A stretch of DNA of 10,829 bases from Bacillota bacterium. GTDB lineage: Bacteria; Bacillota; Bacilli; Alicyclobacillales; SLC66. Of the stretch, positions 6,877-10,829 are shown in pieces (positions within the stretch are counted from its first letter, which is position 1; each line of letters opens with the position of its first letter). A program made the position numbers and the translations under genes. The notes under the pieces are model-generated. The model had not been told where the DNA came from. It made no database searches and worked only from the letters and a program-made list of their open reading frames with translations. The DNA lies in NCBI GenBank assembly GCA_021820825.1, contig JAKADD010000050.1, forward strand, positions 1-10,829, read 5' to 3'.

Positions 6877-7887
6877 TTACACTCCCTGGCAGCCGAAACC
6901 CCGCAGTACGTCAGCCAGCGTCTCGCGCATCGGTACATCAGGACGCCAACCGAGCTCGCGGCGAATCTTGGCGGCGCTGCCGACCAGCGCAAGAACCTCT
7001 ACAGGACGAAACTTTGCTTCGTCTACCCGCACATCCACGCGCAGGCCGCTGACGGCGATCATCATGTCGAGCAGAGTGCGCACCGACAGCCCCTGCCCGC
7101 TGCACACGTTGTACACGTCTCCGGCGCGCCCTCCCCGCAGGAGCGCCACGTACGCGCGGACGATGTCGCGAACATCGGTAAAGTCGCGGACCGCCTCAAG
7201 ATTGCCCACAGACAGCAGCGGTTCACGCTCTCCCCGGCTGATCGCGGCCAGTTGCTCGGCAAAATCCGTCACCACAAAGCCCGCCCGTTGCCCGGGCCCA
7301 ATGTGGTTGAATGGCCGCACATGGACCACAGACAGTGAGTACGCCGCGTAAAACTGGCGCACCAGCAGCCAGACTGCATACTTCGAAAGAGCGTATGGAT
7401 TCGCGGGCATGCACCACGAGTCTTCATTGAGATCTTCCTGGACAGGCCCGAACTCTGAACCACTGGATGGACTCGCATACTCTTCCGCCGATCCGATCGT
7501 AAGCACACGGCAGCGGGGCGCCACATCGCGAACGGCGCTGAGCAGATTCGCAGTGCCTGCAACATTCGCGGCCATCGTCTCACCCGGCTTCTTCCATGAC
7601 TCAGCAACCGAACTCTGCGCCGCCAGGTGGATCACGGCGTCCGGCGCCACATCGCGCAACAGCTGCAGGACTGCTGTTTCATCGCGCAGATCACAGGCCA
7701 CGCTAGATGGCTTGAGTTCAGGTGCGGTCGCCAGTGTGATAACAGTCGTGTCCGAAGACAAGTCTACATGCAGGCCCAGTGTGTGTTCCACCACTTCGTA
7801 GCCCGCACGTCGGAGCGCCATAACCAGATGTCCTCCGACAAATCCTCCAGCGCCCGTCACCAACACCCTGTTCCCCATAACAGTCAT
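6877..7887 (-). CDS. GDP-6-deoxy-D-mannose reductase-like NAD-dependent epimerase/dehydratase (Rmd-like)
   Basis: A short-chain dehydrogenase of the extended sugar-nucleotide type, about 336 residues. From the ATG at 7887, the dinucleotide-binding GxxGxxG is at 12-18 (GAGGFVG). HLAAQSSVAESW follows, then IGSAEEY with Ser133, the catalytic Tyr165 and Lys169 in PYALSKYA, and RPFNHIGPGQ. VGNLEAVRDFTDVRDIVRAY is typical of RmD, which reduces GDP-4-keto-6-deoxymannose to GDP-D-rhamnose. That sugar is known from S-layer glycans of some Bacillales. A GDP-mannose 4,6-dehydratase (GMD) is the main alternative. The start at 7887 has GGTG 5 nt before it and lies 4 nt after the stop of the nucleotidyltransferase remnant, so translation may once have been coupled to it. 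An ATG four codons further in is also possible. Its substrate-making partner is not in the window. Confidence 0.82.
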   Translation of the reverse strand: MTVMGNRVLVTGAGGFVGGHLVMALRRAGYEVVEHTLGLHVDLSSDTTVITLATAPELKPSSVACDLRDETAVLQLLRDVAPDAVIHLAAQSSVAESWKKPGETMAANVAGTANLLSAVRDVAPRCRVLTIGSAEEYASPSSGSEFGPVQEDLNEDSWCMPANPYALSKYAVWLLVRQFYAAYSLSVVHVRPFNHIGPGQRAGFVVTDFAEQLAAISRGEREPLLSVGNLEAVRDFTDVRDIVRAYVALLRGGRAGDVYNVCSGQGLSVRTLLDMMIAVSGLRVDVRVDEAKFRPVEVLALVGSAAKIRRELGWRPDVPMRETLADVLRGFGCQGV

Positions 7888-7891
7888 CACT

Positions 7892-7993
7892 TCACCACTT
7901 CCATTTGCCGCGTCTTGACACATCATCGCCGAGAAAGCGCAGCGCGATTTTCACCGCATGCGCCAGGCCGAGCGGCCGCTCCTGCTTGGTCTC
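7892..7993 (-). pseudogene. Fragment of a sugar-1-phosphate nucleotidyltransferase (RmlA/StrD-like)
   Basis: The minus-strand frame ending at the TGA at 7894-7892 reads ETKQERPLGLAHAVKIALRF followed by LGDD and a short basic tail SRRGKWKW. The PLGLAHAV....FLGDD block is the signature seen about 100 residues into glucose-1-phosphate thymidylyltransferases of the StrD/long RmlA type. Both sides of a real gene are missing: upstream it abuts tnpA sequence with a TAA at 7999-7997, and downstream it lacks some 200 residues. It appears to have lost its N-terminus at the IS junction and its C-terminus by an internal deletion. It sits directly before the Rmd-like gene, consistent with an old nucleotide-sugar cluster. 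The assignment rests on about 24 residues. Confidence 0.5.
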
Positions 7994-8361
7994 GCTTTAG
8001 CGCCGCAACTCCCGGCAAAGTAGCTGGGGAACCAAAGATGTCCGTCCCATAGTTTCTGATGGATCTCCGGATCGTTCTTTTGCCGAATGATGCGGCTGGA
8101 TACGCCCTTCAGACTGTTGACCAAAGTGGAGATCGCCACTTTAGGCGGATAGTTGACCAACAGGTGCACATGATCGTCCTCTCCGTCAAACTCGACTAAC
8201 TCAGCTTCAAAATCGTGGCAGACGGAAGCCATGACCAGGCGCATGTCCGCCAAGATTGCTTTTGTAAACACGCCACGGCGGTATTTGGTGACAAAGACCA
8301 AGTGAACGTGCAGGTTGAATACACAGTGTCTTCCGGTTCGAATATCATTTGCCGGTTTCAT
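7951..8361 (-). pseudogene. tnpA: IS200/IS605-type transposase TnpA, 3'-truncated
   Basis: The single-strand DNA transposase (Y1 HUH family) of an IS605-type element, 136 residues in this frame. The conserved parts are CVFNLHVHLVFVTKYR at the N-terminus, the HUH metal-binding pair H64/H66 in DDHVHLLV, and LWFPSYFAGSCG at about 109-120. Normally this is followed by GGAPL and a helix with the catalytic tyrosine (Y-I-x-x-Q). Here everything after residue 120 (8001-7951) is unrelated and out of frame over nucleotidyltransferase sequence. The catalytic tyrosine is therefore missing, and the protein should be unable to cut DNA. The ATG at 8361 is 22 bp from the divergent tnpB start; no clear ribosome site is seen. 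Confidence 0.8.
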
Positions 8362-8383
8362 AAACCAAGCGTATCATAGACCC

Positions 8384-9586
8384 ATGAAGATTCTCAAGGC
8401 GTTCCTCTTTCGCTTGGAACCTACGGACGAGCAGGCTCGCAAGTTCTCGCGATACCAAGGGTGCATGCGCTTTGTGTGGAACAAAGCCCTCGCACTGCAA
8501 AAGGGACGGCTGGATGCTGGTTATCCCTTATTAACATACGGAGAATTGGCGAAACTGCTGACGCTTTGACGGCACAGTGAAGAGTACGGGTTTTTGGCGG
8601 TCGCCCCTGAGCATCCGTTGCAATGGACGCTCAAGTTTCTCATGCAGTCGATCACTGCGGCTTTTGATCCCTCCAATCCGGCGCAGTTCCCGACCTTCAA
8701 GAAAAAGAATCGGAACGAGGCTGGCCTTCGCTACCCAGACGCCAAGCAGATCAAGCTCGACCTGATGAGGAAAGACCAAGACGGTCGAAATGTCTTCCCA
8801 AAGGTGTTTGTGCCCAAGATAGGCTGGGTCAAGTTTCGCCAGTCGCGCACCATTGACGGAACCATCAAGAACGCAACGGTGACCCGGCATGCGGGTCACT
8901 GGTACATCTCATTTCAAACGGAAATTGAGGTTCCCGATCCGGCCGTTCACCCGTCCACATCGGAGGTTGGCATTGACCGCGGCGTGATGCACCTTCTGGC
9001 ATTATCCGACGGAAGCTTCGTCGATGCACCGGGCTGGTTTCGTCGCCATGAAGCGAAAGTGGCTTGGGAGATGCGCAAGCTCTCACGCATGAAGAAATTC
9101 TCGAAACACTGGCGTAAGCAGGTCGCTCGGATAGGGCGGTTGCACGCCCACATCGCCAATGCCCGTCGGGATTTCTTGCACAAGGCCTCCACCGCCATCA
9201 GCCAAACCCACGCGATGGTGTTTGTGGAGAATCTGAGTGTGAAGAACATGACTCGATCGGCGAAGGGCACAAAAGAGAATCCAGGCCGGAATGTACGGGC
9301 CAAGAGCGGTCTGAATAAGGCCATCTTGGATCAAGGGTGGTCGATGTTTCAGACATTCTTGACGTATAAGCTGGACTGGTCGGGAGGACGGCTGGAGGAA
9401 GTTCCGGCTCCTTATACCAGTCTCACCTGCCCGGTATCAGAGTGCGGCCATAAAAGCAAAGCTAACCGATTGTCGCAATCGGAGTTTCAGTGCGAGAAAT
9501 GCGGATTCGCAGAGGGCGCCGATACAGTAGGTGCAATGAACGTTCTAAGGGCCGGACTGGCCCAGTTCGCCTGTTCGCCCGCCTAA
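8384..9586 (+). pseudogene. tnpB: IS605-family RNA-guided nuclease TnpB, interrupted by one in-frame TGA
   Basis: TnpB is the accessory RNA-guided DNA endonuclease of IS605-type elements, ancestor of Cas12. The frame from the ATG at 8384 runs 400 codons and is open except for a TGA at 8567-8569 (codon 62). The surrounding reading (LAKLLT, stop, RHSEEYGFL) suggests a TGG-to-TGA change in a Trp that related proteins have there. All RuvC residues are present when the frame is read through: D198 in VGIDRG, E282 in FVENLSV and D380 in GADTVGAMNV. A zinc finger is at C349/C354 and C370/C373; the first pair is spaced CX4C rather than the usual CX2C. The N-terminal motif LKAFLFRLEPTDEQARKFSR and the PTFKKK segment are typical. 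A TTG at 8594 could restart a 330-residue piece without the N-terminal domain. Confidence 0.88.
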
Positions 9587-9697
9587 CAGTGGGAGAGTCG
9601 GTTCCGACGCAAGAATGAGGAATCGATCCAAGGAGTGCTATAGGGTTCCTGATGGCAGGAAGGAATCCTCCGCGTTCGCGCAGAGGAGGAAGTCAAG
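9587..9697 (+). ncRNA. IS605 right end with probable omegaRNA (reRNA) scaffold
   Basis: Three small hairpins follow the tnpB stop: GTCGG/CCGAC (9597-9608), TTCCTG/CAGGAA (9646-9661) and TCCTC-CGCG/CGCG-(CA)-GAGGA with a 2-nt bulge (9666-9687). The last is the kind of bulged hairpin TnpA recognises at the right end of IS605 elements, and it sits at the expected distance from tnpB. In this family the same stretch, continuing from tnpB, makes the guide-RNA scaffold, with the guide taken from DNA just outside the element. Guide sequence would then start near 9692-9700. The exact end is not certain because no second copy or empty site is available. Confidence 0.55.
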
Positions 9698-9808
9698 TTT
9701 TGGTTTTATCCACATGTTTCAAACGCGATTTTTGCAGGAAATTGCTGATCTGCGTCGAAATAAGACAGCACAGAACAGAGATCTAATGATGTTGGGGTGT
9801 TGTCCAAT
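9698..9808 (+). other. Leader region of the NlpC/P60 gene, no gene seen
   Basis: This stretch lies between the IS605 right end and the hydrolase start. It starts T-rich and shows no convincing coding frame on either strand. I find no well-spaced -35/-10 pair. A GGGGTG ribosome site lies at 9794-9799. The hydrolase promoter may lie here or inside the IS right end. Confidence 0.4.
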
Positions 9809-10829
9809 TTGAAACGCATACCGACGACTATTGTCTCGCTGACAGTCGCTGTTGTGATGATCGGATCACTGGCTACTACCACATACGCGAGTTCACTGTC
9901 ACAAAAAAAGCAGGTCATGTCGCAATTGCAGGCTGAGGTCAACCAGACCAATCAGAGCATGACATTCGCAAAAACGCAAGTGGTAACTCTCCAGCAAAAA
10001 ATCGCACAGTATCAGCGTTCCCTGAACAACATCAAAGGCGCCCTGAGCGCCAATCTCACACAGACGCAACAGACGGAGAAACAGTTATGGCGCCTTGACA
10101 CTGGAATCCGCATCGAGCAGCGGCGCCTCGCTCAGGACAAGCGTAGTTTGCGCTCACAGCTTCGGGTGATGTATGAAAACGGTCGTGTGTCGTATGTGTC
10201 CGTCCTTCTGCAATCAACCAATTGGGAAGATTTTCTCAGTCGCCTGTACATGCTGATTACGATCGCCAAGGCTGATCACCAACTGGAGACCAGGGTGATG
10301 TCTTTGAAACAGTCGCTGGTCACGCAGCATCGCGCGAAACTGACCACCTATGATCGACTGGTGAATCAACATTCCGAGTTCGTTGTTTTGCAGCAGGCTG
10401 ACCAACTGATGGCCGCGCAAAAACAGCAGATGCTGAACCAGGTGACCCAGAACATCCAGGCGGACAATGTCAAGCACGGCGTACTGGAGAGCCAGATTCA
10501 GTTGACGGAGAATCAGATCAAACAGATTGAACAGGAGACCGCACAGGCGCAGAGCCTTGTGCAAAACACAACCTATATCGCACAGACAGAGAAGAATCTG
10601 CAGACCGTGAACATACAGTCACTCTTGAATTACGCAGAGTCATACATGGGCACACCTTATGTGTGGGGCGGCACCAGCCCATCGGGATTCGACTGCTCCG
10701 GATTTACACAGTATGTCTTCGCCCATTTCGGCGTGAATCTTTACAGGACATCGGAAGAGCAGTTTGCACAAGGGCTTTCTGTACCCGAAAGCCAGTTGGC
10801 ACTGGGCGACCTCGTGTTTTTCAGCACTT
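9809..10829 (+). CDS. Secreted peptidoglycan hydrolase: CwlO/PcsB-like coiled coil plus NlpC/P60 (C40) domain, partial at the right edge
   Basis: An exported cell-wall endopeptidase; 340 residues are visible and the frame continues beyond the window. A signal peptide (MKRIPTTIVSLTVAVVMIGS and on, likely cut after TTYA) is followed by a long Gln-rich coiled coil from about 30 to 265. Inside it, RSQLRVMYENGRVSYVSVLL and DFLSRLYML match the CwlO/PcsB N-terminal domain. The NlpC/P60 domain begins near 272 with the YMGTPYVWGG motif and has the catalytic Cys296 in FDCSGF. The catalytic His lies past the edge. Such enzymes cut the gamma-D-Glu to diamino-acid bond in the peptide stem, and the coiled coil often links them to FtsEX control. 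The start is TTG at 9809, with GGGGTG 9 nt upstream; GTG at 9797 and TTG at 9800 are in frame but would place the ribosome site inside the gene. The gene lies directly beyond an IS605 right end. Confidence 0.9.
   Translation, partial: MKRIPTTIVSLTVAVVMIGSLATTTYASSLSQKKQVMSQLQAEVNQTNQSMTFAKTQVVTLQQKIAQYQRSLNNIKGALSANLTQTQQTEKQLWRLDTGIRIEQRRLAQDKRSLRSQLRVMYENGRVSYVSVLLQSTNWEDFLSRLYMLITIAKADHQLETRVMSLKQSLVTQHRAKLTTYDRLVNQHSEFVVLQQADQLMAAQKQQMLNQVTQNIQADNVKHGVLESQIQLTENQIKQIEQETAQAQSLVQNTTYIAQTEKNLQTVNIQSLLNYAESYMGTPYVWGGTSPSGFDCSGFTQYVFAHFGVNLYRTSEEQFAQGLSVPESQLALGDLVFFST

Larger units (their letters stand above)
7997..9697 (+). mobile_element. Degenerate IS605-type insertion sequence, left end lost
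   Basis: Divergent tnpA (minus) and tnpB (plus) with 22 bp between starts is the IS605 organisation. The right end still has its subterminal hairpins. The left side is cut inside tnpA around 7993-8003 and joined to a nucleotidyltransferase remnant; the DNA beyond the right end does not encode the rest of that enzyme. The junction is therefore a later deletion or rearrangement, not a simple insertion. With no left end, a truncated TnpA and a stop in tnpB, the element cannot move by itself. Boundaries are approximate. Confidence 0.7.

Noticed and set aside
7970..7981. A perfect 12-bp palindrome (GAGCGGCCGCTC) as an IS605 left end
   Set aside because: It lies inside the nucleotidyltransferase-like codons, past the point where tnpA homology ends, so it is host sequence.
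8567..8569. TGA recoding (selenocysteine or Trp) in tnpB
   Set aside because: Genes across the window otherwise use TGA as an ordinary stop, and no selenocysteine-type structure was seen. A nonsense mutation is simpler.
10214..10564. A minus-strand frame opposite the coiled coil
   Set aside because: It is antisense to a clear secreted hydrolase and its Leu/Gln-rich sequence mirrors the coiled-coil codons.

Overview
The window looks like a chromosomal piece of a moderately GC-rich Bacillota, possibly of the Alicyclobacillus type. Supporting signs are strong GGAGG-like ribosome sites, GTG and TTG starts, a CwlO/PcsB-like coiled-coil NlpC/P60 hydrolase, and Bacillota-style sugar-nucleotide genes. 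The genus is an inference from gene content, not a match.

Left half (1-5315, minus strand): a tightly packed sugar-import operon. Transcription order is a secreted LsrB/RhaS-like binding protein, an RbsA-type double ATPase, two RbsC-type permeases and a ribulose-phosphate 3-epimerase family enzyme. The last four genes overlap by 4 to 35 bp. Only the binding protein is set apart, by about 60 nt holding a strong RNA hairpin. The layout resembles lsr and rha transporters and the als operon, whose last gene is also an epimerase. The operon probably imports a sugar and epimerises a phosphorylated ketose made from it. Two of the key AI-2 contacts and a third nearby are replaced, so autoinducer-2 is unlikely. 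No kinase or regulator is in view.

Middle (5316-5935): an AT-rich leader with two overlapping inverted repeats, one followed by a U-rich tail on the minus strand. Next to it is a decayed IS4/IS1634-type transposase C-terminus.

5933-7887 (minus): an Rpn/YhgA-like PD-(D/E)XK nuclease gene with its own promoter, then a GDP-6-deoxy-D-mannose reductase-like gene (nucleotide-sugar and cell-surface glycan synthesis).

7892-9697: a short remnant of a sugar-1-phosphate nucleotidyltransferase, then a degenerate IS605-type element with divergent tnpA and tnpB. The tnpA 3' end, its catalytic tyrosine helix and the left end are missing. tnpB has one in-frame TGA but keeps its RuvC residues. The right end, the likely omegaRNA region, still has three hairpins.

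Right edge (9809-10829, plus): a secreted peptidoglycan hydrolase running off the window.
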